From contig JAEVLN010000012.1 of NCBI GenBank assembly GCA_018350325.1, positions 2,687,991 through 2,751,990 on the forward strand: a stretch of DNA of 64,000 nt, given 5' to 3'. The DNA comes from Globodera rostochiensis (taxonomy: Eukaryota > Nematoda > Chromadorea > Rhabditida > Heteroderidae). Position 1 is the stretch's first letter; every line of letters begins with the position of its first letter. The notes under the pieces were generated by a model, which was given only the letters and a program-made list of their open reading frames with translations, was not told the DNA's origin and ran no database searches. Positions 22,155-33,943 of this stretch are shown here, one piece after another. Both the position numbers and the translations under genes were made by a program.

Positions 22155-23411
22155 CCTCCAAATCTAAAAATTTGTCATTCTGAAATTTAGCAAACTTTTT
22201 TGGTTACATAAAATGACGGCGGTGGTAATTCATTTTTCGTTTGTTCCTCTCCCCCCACTTGGCTACGCCCCTGTCCGAGACCAAGAAGGATACATTTTAA
22301 GGAAATTGGAAATGCATTCCTGGTCTAAAAATGTCTCAAAATGATCACAATCTTTTTTTACTTTGATTAAAAAGAGAACTCACACACGATAAACCGTTTG
22401 ATGTTGACGCATACATATGATGAAGCACCATTTCATGTTATAAAACTTGCGGATGTAGCTAAAATTAAATTCTAAATCTTCAGTCGAGAATATTGTTGTT
22501 ATTTATAGAGAAAATCAATCTGATTTCAGTCCTGAAAAAAGTAAAAAGCAAACCCTTACTTTAGCCTTAATAGAATTCGATCATTACTGGCCTTTTTGTT
22601 GTAAAGCCAAAATTTACTTTTAAATTTTTTGAATTCGAGAGAATGTTCGAATTTGGGCACGGGGTTCGAAATTGGTCGAAATGGAAGTTCAGATTGGATT
22701 CTACGGACTCTAAAACTACGAGGGTCGTACCACCAAAATAATTGACCCCCGGTAGGTAACTGGCATTGCAATTTATTTAGTAGACACAAACGTGTCAAAA
22801 GAAATCATTTAGTTGGTGCTATGCGCTTTGAGTGTCATGCTGTTATGTAAATACACAACAAATATACCGACGGTGACAGTGGAAGGCACAAGAGCAAAAG
22901 GGCTGAGCTGTGGCTTCTCCTCCTCTTCATTTATAAAGCTAACACAGCTCGGTTCTTTCTCTGTCAGTCAATGGCACGCTATCAATTGTCCCACTGACAA
23001 AATGTCCCCAATGGAAACTTGTCCCATAAACGAAATCGTACAAAAGGTCCATGGACAAAATGTCCCCTAGTGAATTTGGGCACTGCTCTCTTCATTGTCG
23101 GTTTCGTTTGCATATAAAAGATATAATAGAGCATCTTTAAAATTTAGGAAAAGAAACGAATAGTGTCACATGACCCGCTCCTATTCCTTTCTCTAAGCAT
23201 TCTTCTTGACATGCAAGCATAAATTAGTATTTCTATTGCCTGACTTTCAATATTTAAATTTATTCTCAAAAATTTTAAGCGTAATTCAATAAATATATTT
23301 TCTAAGAAAACAGTCAAGTCACACAATGCTTCAGGTTTTAATTTAATTTGGCAAATTTATTTTTAAAGTTTTCAGAACATTCCATGGAGGAGGTTAACAC
23401 TTACGGGTAGG
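22155..23411. other. Intergenic
   Basis: No supported gene. 22960-23070 has a repeated phrase built on GACAAAATGTCCCC and CTTGTCCC. A minus-strand frame at 22556-22798 has no family motif. Confidence 0.45.
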
Positions 23412-24467
23412 ATGTTCGGCGCTGAGCACGGTGCACTCACTTATGGTTTCCTGCTCCAATGCTTCTTTTGTATGGTTGTGGACATTGTCGGTTGGATGTT
23501 GTCAACGTTTTTCTCCTACAAATTGGCTGTCTGGATTTTACTCACTCCGGCTGAACGAGGTAAGGCTTATAATTGAACTCCTCGTGCGTCAGTTTTTTAA
23601 TTTTATTTTTACAGGATTTTACTGTAACGACCAAAGCATAAGAGAGGAACTTATGCCTGACACAATTTCAACGACGAGACTTATCGCTGTTACATTGGGA
23701 TCGCCCTTTTTCATCATTTTTTTTGCTGATCTGTCGCGAAGGACGAGGCCTCGGAGGCGTCAATTGGCACGTGAGTTGAGTTAACCTGTGCGTTAGTGCG
23801 TCAATCTTTTCAAACACACGATGTTAATTAGTGGACTTTTTTGTTCCAATCACTTCAATTGATTATTTAAGCTATTCTTTTAATTAACCATTTCCGTAAG
23901 TAAAAAAACGGAAAGCACAATAAAATCAATAGGGTATTAGAGCATTTAGAAACCCATCGATTTTTAGGGGTCATCACTCGTGCAACCTGCACGTACCTGA
24001 ACTATTGCATTGGTTTTTGGGTGATGACATTGATCCTCGATGCTTTAAAGTGCCTCGTCGGCCGCATTCGGCCCAACTTTCTGTCGATGTGCAAGCCTCG
24101 CGAGGTGGACGAGGTGTGCGCCGTTTCACCGAACGCGTTTGTGCCAATTGCTCACTGCACCGGAGGATGGAAGAGTTCGCGCAATTCTAAGATGAGCTTC
24201 CCGTCCGGACATGCCGCGGCCTCAGTATTTTGTACATTGTTTCTGATCTTCTACTTGCGTGGTCTTCAGATTCGTTTTCCCATCTTTTTTCTAAAAAGTG
24301 TGTATCTGCTTGTTTCTGCTGCTTTTGTCGTTTTCTCTTTGATCTGTTGTAAATCCCGCGTTAGTGATTGTTGGCATTTCCCGTCTGATGTGTTGTGCGG
24401 GCTTCTTTTCGGGTCTCTCCTCTACTATATACTTCTCCATAAATTCGCTACCAACCAACACACATAG
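23412..24467 (+). CDS. Phospholipid (lipid phosphate) phosphatase, PAP2 superfamily
   Basis: Six-helix membrane phosphatase that dephosphorylates phosphatidic acid, lysophosphatidic acid or related lipids. Three exons: 23412-23559, 23615-23770 and 23968-24467, giving 267 residues. All three PAP2 active-site motifs are present: KCLVGRIRP (C1, KX6RP) near 24050, FPSGHAA (C2, PSGH) near 24205, and SRVSDCWHFPSD (C3, SRX5H) near 24360. Predicted helices flank them. RRTRPRRR after the second helix is a basic cytoplasmic loop. An in-frame stop directly before the ATG supports this start, and the AG at 23409-23410 could be a splice acceptor. The next gene starts 408 bp downstream on the same strand. 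Confidence 0.93.
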
Positions 24468-24875
24468 CGAATCCGTTAGGCAAATATCTCTTTTTATTGT
24501 TCCTCAGTCAAACGCCTAAACATTAAGTATCACAGCTTTGTTCTCTTTTAAGACGATCTAAAAAATTACTTTATTTATTTTGGTATTTTAAAAAAGTTCA
24601 AGAATCTTGATTTCCTGGCTTAACTTTATTAATGTACCCTTGGTAATGTATTTAAGTACTTCTTACAGATAATCTTACTCAAATCCAGTGGGACTGATTG
24701 TGACCTCGTTTGACAGCACCAGTACCATTGTTAATCGTGGCAATTGCAAGCCGACAGCGTCAGATGTTAACTGGTTTGTTTGTTTAAATTAAATAGTAAA
24801 TGGTTTCGTCGGCGGGGTTGGAAGTTGAGGGGTTTGGTTTTCTTACACTTAAAAAGGGGCAATATTGTAGTTTAA
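24468..24875. other. Short intergenic gap within a same-strand gene block
   Basis: 408 bp, AT-rich. It ends in an acceptor-like TATTGTAG five bases before the next ATG. No gene seen. Confidence 0.5.
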
Positions 24876-27573
24876 ATGTTAATTACAGAGACCGAACGCT
24901 TCTTGGACCGTTGGCAACGGCCAACACCGCCCAAAAATGGGGCTTTGCCCGCTGCAGAGGAGCAGCAACTGCAAAAGTCGAACAGCAGCAGTGCAATTTC
25001 TTCGAAATCTCCTCCTCTGTTGTTATGTGACTTCAAAGCCAACGGAATTGCGGGATGTCCTATGACCCGAGCAGAAAATCCGGACGGAAAAAAGGTAACT
25101 GAAATAGCATCACCAAAAAAAAAATGCACCGACGGGGTGTTAAAATGGGCGAATATAGACAATATCATCATCATTATAGGTAATATCGAACGGACTCGCA
25201 AGAGTGCACAGAATATTGACCGATGAAGAACAGAGTCGTGGCTGCAAGACTCGCTGGACTGAACTGGAAGTGCACGGTTTGTCCGTGTTGTTTGCGTTTC
25301 CGTGTAATCGGCCGGTGCATTCATTTTAAAGGGTTGGTGAAGAATGTTGCTCCCGGCATTTTTGAACTGCGACATTTGACCGCACTTTATTTGGGCAACA
25401 ATTTGTTGCAGCGAATACCGCCTGAAATTGCGAAACTCTCCAATTTGTCGATGCTGGATTTATCACACAACAAATTGCGCAGCTTGCCTGCCGAAATTGG
25501 CGACATGGTCGGTGGCTTGAAGCCCAAAACTGGCCTAATTAATAATTTCCATAGAAAATGCAAATAATTTATTGAAATATTTTTGTTGTGTATTATAATT
25601 TTTTAGATTTCGTTGTGTCACCTATACCTGAACTCCAACCAACTCCGCGTTTTGCCTTACGAACTTGGCAAACTATTTCGACTGCAAACTTTCGGTATTT
25701 TATGCCATTGTAAAACTTTAACGAGCAATTATTTGGTTTAAAGCACTCGCACACAATCCACTTTCTCCGGAAATTAGCAAAATATACCAAGATTTGAATG
25801 GTGACAAGAAGCTGCTACAATATCTTCTCGATCATCTTGCGAGTATTGCATTGCATCTTCTCTATATTAATACTGTTGGAGTTTAGTTAATACTGCGCCT
25901 CCTCCGGAGCGTCAATGGATTACAATACGGCACGTGGAACCGGACAAGCCGATTGGTGAGTGAGTCGTCAATTTCTGTTGTTTGCATAGAATATTGATGC
26001 TTTCACATAATGAATCCTTTAAGTAATTTGAGCTCGGGTTTTTCGGAACATTAACTAAACTTCGTTAACAATAATATTTCTAAATTGCAGCAACCTTTAC
26101 TGTCCTCTGCTACAATGTGCTCTGTGACAAATACGCGACCACAAATCTGTACTCGTATTGTCCACAATGGGCCTTGAATTGGGAGTATCGAAAACAATAC
26201 ATCATCAAAGAGATTTGTCATTATGATGCGGACATCATCACACTTCAGGCCCGTGATTTTACTTTATGCGATTTGTTCTAACGCATATGTAACGTTTACG
26301 TTTTAGGAAGTGGAAGCGGAACAGTTTCGTTTGCTTTTCCTGTCAAAGCTCAGCGAAATTGGGTATGAAGGCGTTTTTCACCCGAAATCACGTTCGAAAA
26401 CAATGAATGAGGAGGAGCGAAAATATGTCGACGGATGTGCAATTTTCTGGAAAAAGGAAAAGTGCGTAAATCTCATTATAAATAATACACGGAGAAAAAC
26501 TATCGGCTTAAGCGTTGATTTCGTCTCTAAAATGTTAAGATTTGACATGGAGCGGAATGAGCCAATAGAATTCACCAAAGTTGCAATTGAAAAGGCGCAA
26601 GCACACGAAAACATGCTTAACCGAGTGATGCCTCGGGACAACATTGCGTTGGCGGTGGTGTTGCGCATCAAAGATTCCCTTTATGGACGTGGGTTTTTAA
26701 GTTAGCCTTCAAGAATTGCTATTTTCTTTTGTTATTAAGACCATCGAATGTCTGTGAATGCCGCTGAAAATGTGACCGGCAATTTGTTGACCGTCTGCAC
26801 CGCGCACATCCATTGGGACCCCGAGTTTTGTGACGTCAAACTGATCCAATCGATGATGTTAGTGCATGAACTGCAGAAAATGTTGGACAAAATCTCGATT
26901 AAATATCACCTGCGGACTCAGCAGATCCCAGTAATCGTCTGTGGCGATTTCAATTCTCTTCCGGATTCGGGTAGGAAGGAAATGATTATCAAAATAGATT
27001 TAATTTTTTTGTTTTTAAGGAGTGTTCGAGTTTTTGAGCAAGGGGGCCATTTCGAAGGACCACCCCGACCTGAAGAGTTTTCGCGAGGACAGCTGTCTAA
27101 GCTGTTTATCTGCAGACCACGAAGACCAGCAAAACTTTACCCATTCGCTTCGCCTTGACAGTTCGGTGGACCCGAGTCAAATTCCGTACACCAATTACAC
27201 GTCAGTATTGCGAAACTCTAAACTAAAGTTGAAATGACCTGCTAAATTTCAGTTTGGACTTCAAAGGAATGATTGACTATATTTTTGCGACTCCACAAGC
27301 GTTGGCCCGTCTTGGCATTCTTGGCCCTCTTGACTCTTCATGGGCATGATTTTTTTTTAATAAAGGAAACAAATACTTTTTTTATCTCTAATTTAGGTAC
27401 AACAAAACAAATTCGTTGGTTTCCCTCAACCCCACGTGCCCAGCGACCACATTCCGGTTATGTCGCAATATGCGGTCATTCCACCAAACTTCCAAAGACC
27501 TTTGCCGCAAATACAGCATTACGGCGGTTCGGCACACTCCGGTTGGTTATGGAAATCTTTGGGATGGATTTAA
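24876..27573 (+). CDS. ccr-4: CCR4/CNOT6 deadenylase catalytic subunit
   Basis: Poly(A)-specific exonuclease of the CCR4-NOT complex, which shortens mRNA tails in the cytoplasm. Twelve phased exons: 24876-25094, 25180-25276, 25332-25507, 25607-25694, 25744-25842, 25887-25955, 26091-26248, 26307-26688, 26740-26970, 27020-27200, 27253-27343 and 27397-27573, giving 655 residues. After a Gln/Ser-rich N-terminus come WTELEVHG and leucine-rich repeats (LTALYLGNN, LSMLDLSHNKLRSLP, LCHLYLNSNQLRVLP), then the endonuclease/exonuclease/phosphatase fold. That fold has VLCYNVLCDKYAT, TLQEVE with the catalytic Glu, CTAHIHWDPEF, CGDFNSLPDSG, DYIFATP and PSDHIPV with the terminal Asp-His. Two introns use GC donors (26249 and 27344). 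TATTGTAG five bases before the ATG suggests trans-splicing. Confidence 0.97.
26249..26306 (+). other. GC-AG intron in the CCR4 gene
   Basis: CTTCAG|gcccgtg ... gttttag|GAAGTG. The join gives TLQ|EVE, the conserved catalytic motif, in phase 0. There is no GT at the boundary that keeps frame. Confidence 0.88.
27344..27396 (+). other. GC-AG intron in the CCR4 gene (second)
   Basis: TCATGG|gcatgat ... atttag|GTACAAC. It joins LGPLDSSW to the exon carrying PSDHIPV. The boundary has no GT, and phase 0 is preserved on both sides. Confidence 0.85.
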
Positions 27574-28345
27574 CGGTTGAACCGTTTGAGGAGGTTTTGG
27601 TGCAATCGGACGGTAACGACAGCGCGATACAAAGCAATGGGTGGGCAGTGCACATGTGACAATTTTCATTCTTATGTACTTTTGTCAAATTGTGTAAAAA
27701 TACAATAGTCTCTCTCTCATTCATCCATAAACCAAAAGACTGTTGATGCTCCCGTACTCGTACAAACTGATGGTATTGACACGTATTATGTGTACATTAT
27801 TTTCGATTCTTTCTCGTCAACAGATTTACCCAAAGAGGTGGCTGAATGGATCTTGAAAATTTGAACTGAATTGGGTGAGTTCGATTTGACTGTCTTTGGA
27901 ACGTGCCCTTCCGTTTTGACACATTGGTTCGTTCGTCCACCTCGGAGAGACTCGCCCTATTTGTTTCTTATCCTCTCCTCCCTCTTCTGCTGCGGCTGCT
28001 GCTCTTTACTCAAATATCAACCACCTCAGCGTGTTTCCAATTCATTATTTGCGTGTTTTTACACTGTAAAAATAATTTGTGTATTGTGCGCTAAATGTGA
28101 ATTTATAAATTTCTCTCATTCATCATAATTAAGTTACTGTTTTTTGTCATTTCCGGATTTCCTGCCGAGAAGTAATTTTGTGTGTACTTATATTATTATT
28201 AAACATGGGCATTTTCCCGATATTTTACATTTTTTGGCCCACTTATTGTTTTATTAATACTTTTCTTCCGTTGTGGATAAATTTTTTAAAAGGTTTCGTA
28301 GTGTTTTGATTATGTTGGTTTGTCTTACCCTTACTCAATTACTTA
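27574..28345. other. Intergenic, AT-rich
   Basis: No gene supported in about 770 bp. Short frames at 27871-28128 look accidental. Confidence 0.5.
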
Positions 28346-30171
28346 ATGAATGTTTACACGCCCAACCAAATTGATGCTTTGTTCGCTTTTCAGCTTCAGA
28401 TGCGTTCTTCGACGTCTTCTGCTCACAGTCAACAACAGCGGTCGCCTGGGGCTGTCGCCGAGCGGCCTCTGTGCCGTTACTTCACCAGCAACATTTGCAT
28501 GAAGGGCGACGCCTGCGAGTTCTCGCACGAGCGCAATGGCCGCCCGGACTTGACTTGTCGCTATTACCTCGCCGGCCACTGCGCCTATGGGGACCATTGC
28601 AGGTCCACTCGGGGAGAGATCTTACCACAAAAAACTATTTAGATACGACCACAATCGTCCTCGTAACGATGATTTGTTGACCGGCGGCTCCAGCGCAATT
28701 ATGAATAGTGCTATGAAAACGGTTGGACAAAGGCAATCATTTAAAAATTTCCGTCCACTTTTTAGTCCCCTCCGATTCCTGTTCAGCAACCATCGAAAGT
28801 TGTTGACAAAAAGTTGGGTTTCCCACTCGCACCTCCCGCAAAGAATCCGTGGAACGTCAACCCGCTGGGCAATTTCCACCAGAATATGGCGCAAGAGTTG
28901 GAGCTGATTGGACAGCAGACGGGCGAACCAACCAATTCAACTTCGTCCGGGTTGAATGCCGGCGGCGTAAATCTCTTTGACATTCCGTTGTGCCCTTACT
29001 TTGAAGTGGTACGTTTTGGGCTGGAAGGACACAATGATGACAATGAGCTGGGCAGCTAACACTAAATGAAATTGTTGGCCTTAATTTTTGAACGATATTT
29101 TTTATTGGGTGAGTCAACGATAAATTTAATAAACGCAAAATTTCTAAAAATATTTTTTTCGTTGAATATTTTCTCATTTTAGGGTCTTTGCATTGAAGGC
29201 GACTTTTGTCAGTTTCTGCATGGTTTGGCCTGCGATATGTGTGGTTTGAATGTGCTCCACCCCCACAATCAGGCGCCACCTATAATTTTTTTGTTGTTTT
29301 ATTTTCTTTGTTTTTAGACCCAACGCCTCGACCACCACAGAGATTGTTTGGCGGAGCACGAGAAGCAAATGGAAGCGGCCTTTGCGGAGGCGAATTCTGC
29401 TGACAAGCAGTGCGGCATTTGCATGGAGCAAATTGTGGAGAAGGGACTGCGTTTCGGAATTTTGCAGAACTGCACGCATTGCTACTGCTTGGAATGCATC
29501 CGCAAATGGCGACGTCACACCGATGACGACATCAAGGCGAAGACCGTGCGGTTGGTAAAATTATGTAAATAAACGCAACAAAATGTTGTGAGATGCTTTA
29601 ACTCTTTTTTTTCGTGTAATTCTCAGGGCTTGCCCGGAGTGCCGCGTCCATTCGGACTATGTAATTCCATCCAAAGTTTGGATCGACGACATGGCTGAAA
29701 AGGACAAATTGGTTTCGAAGTTCAAGGACAACACGAAGAAGGTGTGACGGAACAAAAAGAATATCAGACAAAATATAAAATTGGAATTCAGAGCCACAAA
29801 ATCCTAGGCAATATCTAGCCTTTGATTTTGTTGTCCGTGAAGAAATATAGTAGTACAAGTTTTCCTTTTGACTGTTCTTTTTTTAAGATCACTTGCAAAT
29901 ATGTCGTCAATGGCGACGTGGACAAATGCCCTTTCGGTATTTTGGCACTTTTTTCTTTTTTTAAATTCTTTTTTATTTAGGCAACAAATGCTTTTACAAA
30001 CACCAGCAACCCGACGGTTCCATCATTGAGGGCAAATCGCCAACGCAATTGCGCAAAAGCCGTCGTAATGACGCCATAATGTTCAGTCTGTACGACTTTT
30101 TGTTCGATTCTTCGGATTCTGATGCGGGGGACGATTTTTTCAACGATGAGGAATACTTCAGTGGAATTTGA
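28346..30171 (+). CDS. Makorin-type CCCH zinc-finger/RING E3 ubiquitin ligase
   Basis: RNA-binding E3 ligase; the nematode homologue is a developmental timing factor. Eight phased exons: 28346-28602, 28643-28721, 28766-29008, 29183-29272, 29318-29550, 29627-29741, 29888-29936 and 29981-30171, giving 418 residues. Domain order is that of makorins. Two N-terminal C3H fingers ([20 protein letters not shown] and [19 protein letters not shown]) come first. A third C3H follows ([20 protein letters not shown]), then the makorin Cys-His segment ([11 protein letters not shown]...HHRDCLAEH). The RING comes next (CGICMEQ...[14 protein letters not shown]...CPECR), then a last C3H ([22 protein letters not shown]). 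The tail is acidic ([14 protein letters not shown]). The intron at 29273 has a GC donor. The start is the first ATG in frame; a later one at 28400 is possible. Confidence 0.95.
29273..29317 (+). other. GC-AG intron in the makorin gene
   Basis: CACAATCAG|gcgccac ... tttttag|ACCCAACG. It joins HPHNQ to [10 protein letters not shown] inside the makorin-specific Cys-His segment, in phase 0. The intron is 45 bp. Confidence 0.88.
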
Positions 30172-30508
30172 TTTGAGAGAGTAAAGACAAGAAAAAAGTC
30201 TTCCCAGACGCAGAACAATTTAAAATGTATGATTGAATGGAATGGTTCAGATTCTCGCGTTGTTTACTAACAAATTTAATAATATTTCTGCGAAAATCTG
30301 GACCGTAAACATCAATTTCTGTTGCAGCACAGAAGCTGACGATTTCTTTCGTTTGCGCAAAAGCGATTTTGTTCTATTTTGATAAATTTTGGATGATAAA
30401 AGTAACAATTTATGCCAAGTTCAAAAGACAATCGTTTGGTGTGAGCGTACGCACCCTGAATATATTAAGAAGAAAAGCTGTGGGTTTAAGATTTATTCTT
30501 TTTAATGA
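30172..30508. other. Gap between makorin and IMMP2L-like genes
   Basis: 337 bp on the same strand. GTTTAAG lies 19 bp before the next ATG, and TTGCAG lies near 30327. Either could be a trans-splice acceptor. No gene seen. Confidence 0.4.
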
Positions 30509-31402
30509 ATGAAAAGATTTCTCGCCAACATTTTCAAGGTGGTCGGTGCCGTAAGTGTGCCGCTTACTTTCTTTGATTTGGTCGCCTATCCGATTCATGT
30601 CAGCGGCCCTTCGATGGAGGTGGGCGGGGGAAGTCGGCGGTTGCGATCAGTTGTTTAATGTCCATTAACAATTCGTTTTAAATCATTCCCCCGGGGGGGG
30701 GGGGGAATCCTCCCGCCGCCGGTCCGGAACAGAGTGGCCATAGTACCTGTTTTTTGCTGTTTTTTACGTTTGCCTGCTTTTTCAAAATTTTTGCATTAAA
30801 TTCATATATTTACACGCTTAAAATATTCTTGCGTAGGCTAATACTGCTTTTTTGCGTTTTACAGGTGGCCACCCCCGGGGGGTTCGGAATGAAAATGCAA
30901 AGTTTCTTTGCTTTCTTTAGCCGACCCTTTTGCCAGGCGACATCATTTGGGTGAAGCGACGTTTTGGGCGGCCATCGGTCGGCGACATTTTCCTTTTTAC
31001 GTGCGTTTGCAAACTTTTGACTTACAAATTAATGGCATTTTCTTCCCATTTTTTTGTCAGATGTCCCTACGACCCGGCAAAGACGTACATTAAACGTGTG
31101 ACGGCTTTGGAGCGGCAAATTGTGTCCAACAAAAGGGAGGAGGCGGTGAATGTGTCGGATAATCATTTGTGGATGTGCTCGGACAATGTTGCGTCGCCAA
31201 GTGTTCTTGACAGCCGGCATTACGGAGAGGCAAATGCCCGGGGGGGAGGGGAAGGCTTTGACACTTTTTGCCATTTTCAGAAAGACCAGCCAAATGTTTT
31301 GTAGCATAAAATGGAATGCGGCCTTTTCAGGTGAACTGTGGCCTGCTGCTAGGGAAGGCTGTGCGCATAATTTGGCCCCCCAACCGATGGAAGCGAATTT
31401 GA
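30509..31402 (+). CDS. Mitochondrial inner-membrane peptidase subunit 2 (IMMP2L-like)
   Basis: Signal-peptidase-like serine protease that trims intermembrane-space sorting signals in mitochondria. Four phased exons: 30509-30619, 30921-31000, 31061-31229 and 31331-31402, giving 143 residues. One N-terminal helix (VVGAVSVPLTFFDLVAY) precedes the catalytic Ser in VSGPSME|PTLLPGD. The catalytic Lys is in YIKRVTALE. Then come HLWMCSDN, SVLDSRHYGEV and GLLLGKAVRIIWPP, which match IMMP2L in order (VEGASMQP, IIKRVIALE, GHIWVEGD, DSNSFGPV, HILWPPERW). It is shorter than human IMMP2L (175 residues), mostly at the C-terminus. The first intron holds a 13-G run. The last intron has a GC donor. Confidence 0.93.
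31230..31330 (+). other. GC-AG intron in the IMMP2L-like gene
   Basis: TACGGAGAG|gcaaatg ... ccttttcag|GTGAACTG. It joins RHYGE to VNCGLLLG in phase 0, matching the family's serine-protease core. Confidence 0.85.
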
Positions 31403-31722
31403 TCATTCTGAATTCACTAGAAAATGATGGAATTATGAAAAATGTGCTCTAGAATTTTATTAATATACAAAAGAAAGTAAATGAAATTTGAAAATGTGAG
31501 AGGCAAAAACAAAAGACACTTATTGGAAACAATTTGACGGCCTTTCTCCCCCCGGGGCGTTTGGTATTTGTTTTTCCTACAACAATGAGGAGTTCGGTGG
31601 GGGGCAAGTCTCGATTCTTTGAGTTGTGTTATGCTTTGTATTGGTACGAATCGTCTCGGATGGGTGAAATGCTTCGGCCAATTGTCTGTCTCGAACCCCC
31701 CCCCCCCCTCTCGACCACCAGA
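31403..31722. other. 3' gap between convergent genes
   Basis: 320 bp between the IMMP2L-like stop and the innexin stop on the opposite strand. It includes AT-rich 3' UTR-like sequence. No gene seen. Confidence 0.5.
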
Positions 31723-33943
31723 TCAAACGGACTTCACGCCCTTCTCCAGCAAATGCCTCGCTTCGTTCTCCCCTCCCTCCATCAGATTGTACATCGCCAA
31801 GATCAAATAACTGCAATATTTAAAATGACTCTTTCTCCCCCTCTTTTGTTGTGCTTACCTTGCGGGAAGCTCGCCAATGTTCAGTGAAATCTGACGTGGG
31901 CGGGAACGATTTAATGCATTGCCTATGGGCAAATCGGCACTGACCTGGTGGAGGATGAACACTCCGTCATTGCCCAGCTCGCGAATAACTGAAACAAATT
32001 ATAATAATTCAGTTAAGAATTATATCTTTTTTGATTAATATTGGTCATGTGGGGAGAGGGGGCGGGGGGGGGTATTCATTCGATTAGCGAATATTCCCCA
32101 CATCTTTCAATGTAGACGGAGGAGCCGGAATGGAGCATAAGACACGCCTGGAGTTGTTGTCGCGAAGTTTGGGGGAAACAGAACACTGAAAATGGTTGAG
32201 GGAATGAAATGGCACGATAAGTGCCGAAATAATCCGTTTACCCTTTGCCCAATTCAGAAAGCTAAGCCAACTGGCGCCACTGACGAAAAGCATCCAGAAC
32301 CAGAGGAAAATCAACAGCTTCTCGTAGTAAATGTTCAGCGTCAGCACGCACATTACCGTCTCCACCTTTGCGCCAATTCATTTTTGCATTTAAATTCGCG
32401 CAAAAAAAACAATTTTCGACCTGCACAGATGCCGGCTTTCTTTTAGTGAAGTCGCAGTGCGTAATGCGTGGGAAGTGTCCGGTCTCCTAAAGAGATTCTT
32501 TAAATTGTTGGGTAATCCGATTACTGTAATCCGATTACGGTAATCCGCCGGTTGGGACGGTAACCCAAAGGGGGGGGGGGAGGGGGGCACTAATCGGTGA
32601 CCCACGCAAATTACGACAGAGGATTAAATAAGAAAATCGACAACAAAGATTATTTGTAGCCAAATTAATCCATCGATTCGCCCAACAAAAGGTAAATTCA
32701 ATTTGATGAGATTTAAACAGTTTAAAAAACAATTAGTTTTGTCGGCTACCTGCCAGTCGAGTCCGTTGATCAGATCGACCAGAATGGACGGCCCTCCCCA
32801 CGAGTAAATGGGCGATTCGATTAGCTGATTCAGCCACAGAAACATTGAGGTGGAGACAATTGACTGGGCGAGAAATAATTCTTCAAAATTTATTTATTTT
32901 ATTTAAAAAATAACTTGGACTAGCGTATAAAGCAGAAAGTATAGTGCCAGCTGGCCCCGATTGCGCCTTCGTGACAGCCGAATGCCATCCCACAAAAAGG
33001 GGGCCGCCTGTTGCTCGAAAGTGTCCATTCGATCTAACAAAAAAGCAAGCGAATTTGGTAGCAGAAGAAACGATAGAAAATTTATTGAAAAGAATTGAAA
33101 GAATATTTGTGCAAAAATCAAAAAATACTTTTAAAATTGGACGAACGGATCTGATGCCAGAGAACGTCGACGTACTGTATGCTGTTTCAAAATTAGTATA
33201 ATACCGTACCGTTTGAAGCGTGCGTGGCCTAATGACTGTCACGTACCTGGAAGGCAAATCGTAACCGGAGAATTGGGACAGCATTCGCCACACAAAGCGG
33301 GGAATGTAAAAGCAGATGGCCTGGGCAGCCAAAACGTAGGGAATCTGACGTTTTTGTTTTGTTTTGTTTTGTTGAATATTTGCCGAATGAACGAACGTAC
33401 CCATTGGTAGTAGTTGATGAACACTCTCTGCCGCGTGTTCTTGTCGAAATCCAACGGTTCCACCAAATGCGCCCAATAAGTGCCTTGGGGGAGTTTACCG
33501 TTTTTGAATTTGAATTTATTTTCAATTTGAAAAATTATTAATTTTAATGTTTTGGAGGGATAAACTTTGCTTATTACCGTGCACAAAACAGTACTGGTCC
33601 ACAAAATCGGCCCAAATTTTTGGGTATTCGGCGGGGATCCAACAAGTGATGGGATCGCCCCAGAAATGAGTGGTCAGCAAAAGGCCGGCAGAAAGGCCGA
33701 GAATGGTCACAGTGATGCGCGAGTTCAAACGACCGGCCTAAATTGGCTGAACTGCCCGCAGAATTTGTTAATTGGGCCCTATCATTTCACGTCGATGGCC
33801 CAATGAAATGACAAAATGTCGACTTCATAAAATGACAAAAGAACAAAGGGCGGCCGTCGACTTACAAAATCGCCTTTGGGCTGAGTGAACACCTTCCCGA
33901 TGATGTTGTTAATGGAGGTGATGGCGCCGAGTTGGGAGCTCAT
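31723..33943 (-). CDS. Innexin (gap-junction channel subunit)
   Basis: Four-helix channel protein that forms invertebrate gap junctions or hemichannels. Start at 33943. Exons 33943-33866, 33737-33578, 33483-33401 and 33344-33247 phase cleanly. They give the N-terminal MSSQLGAITS..., helix 1 (ITVTILGLSAGLLLTTHFWG), the first loop with DPITCWIPAEYP and DQYCFVHGTYW, and the innexin signature YYQWIPYVLAAQA. Later pieces include DTFEQQAAPFLWDG, GHFPRITHCDF with the second-loop cysteines, and VLTLNIYYEKLLIFLWFWML. The last exon begins SYLILAMYNLMEGG and ends ...HLLEKGVKSV at 31723. The junction after the fourth exon and a short intermediate exon near 33150 were not resolved. Confidence 0.9.
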
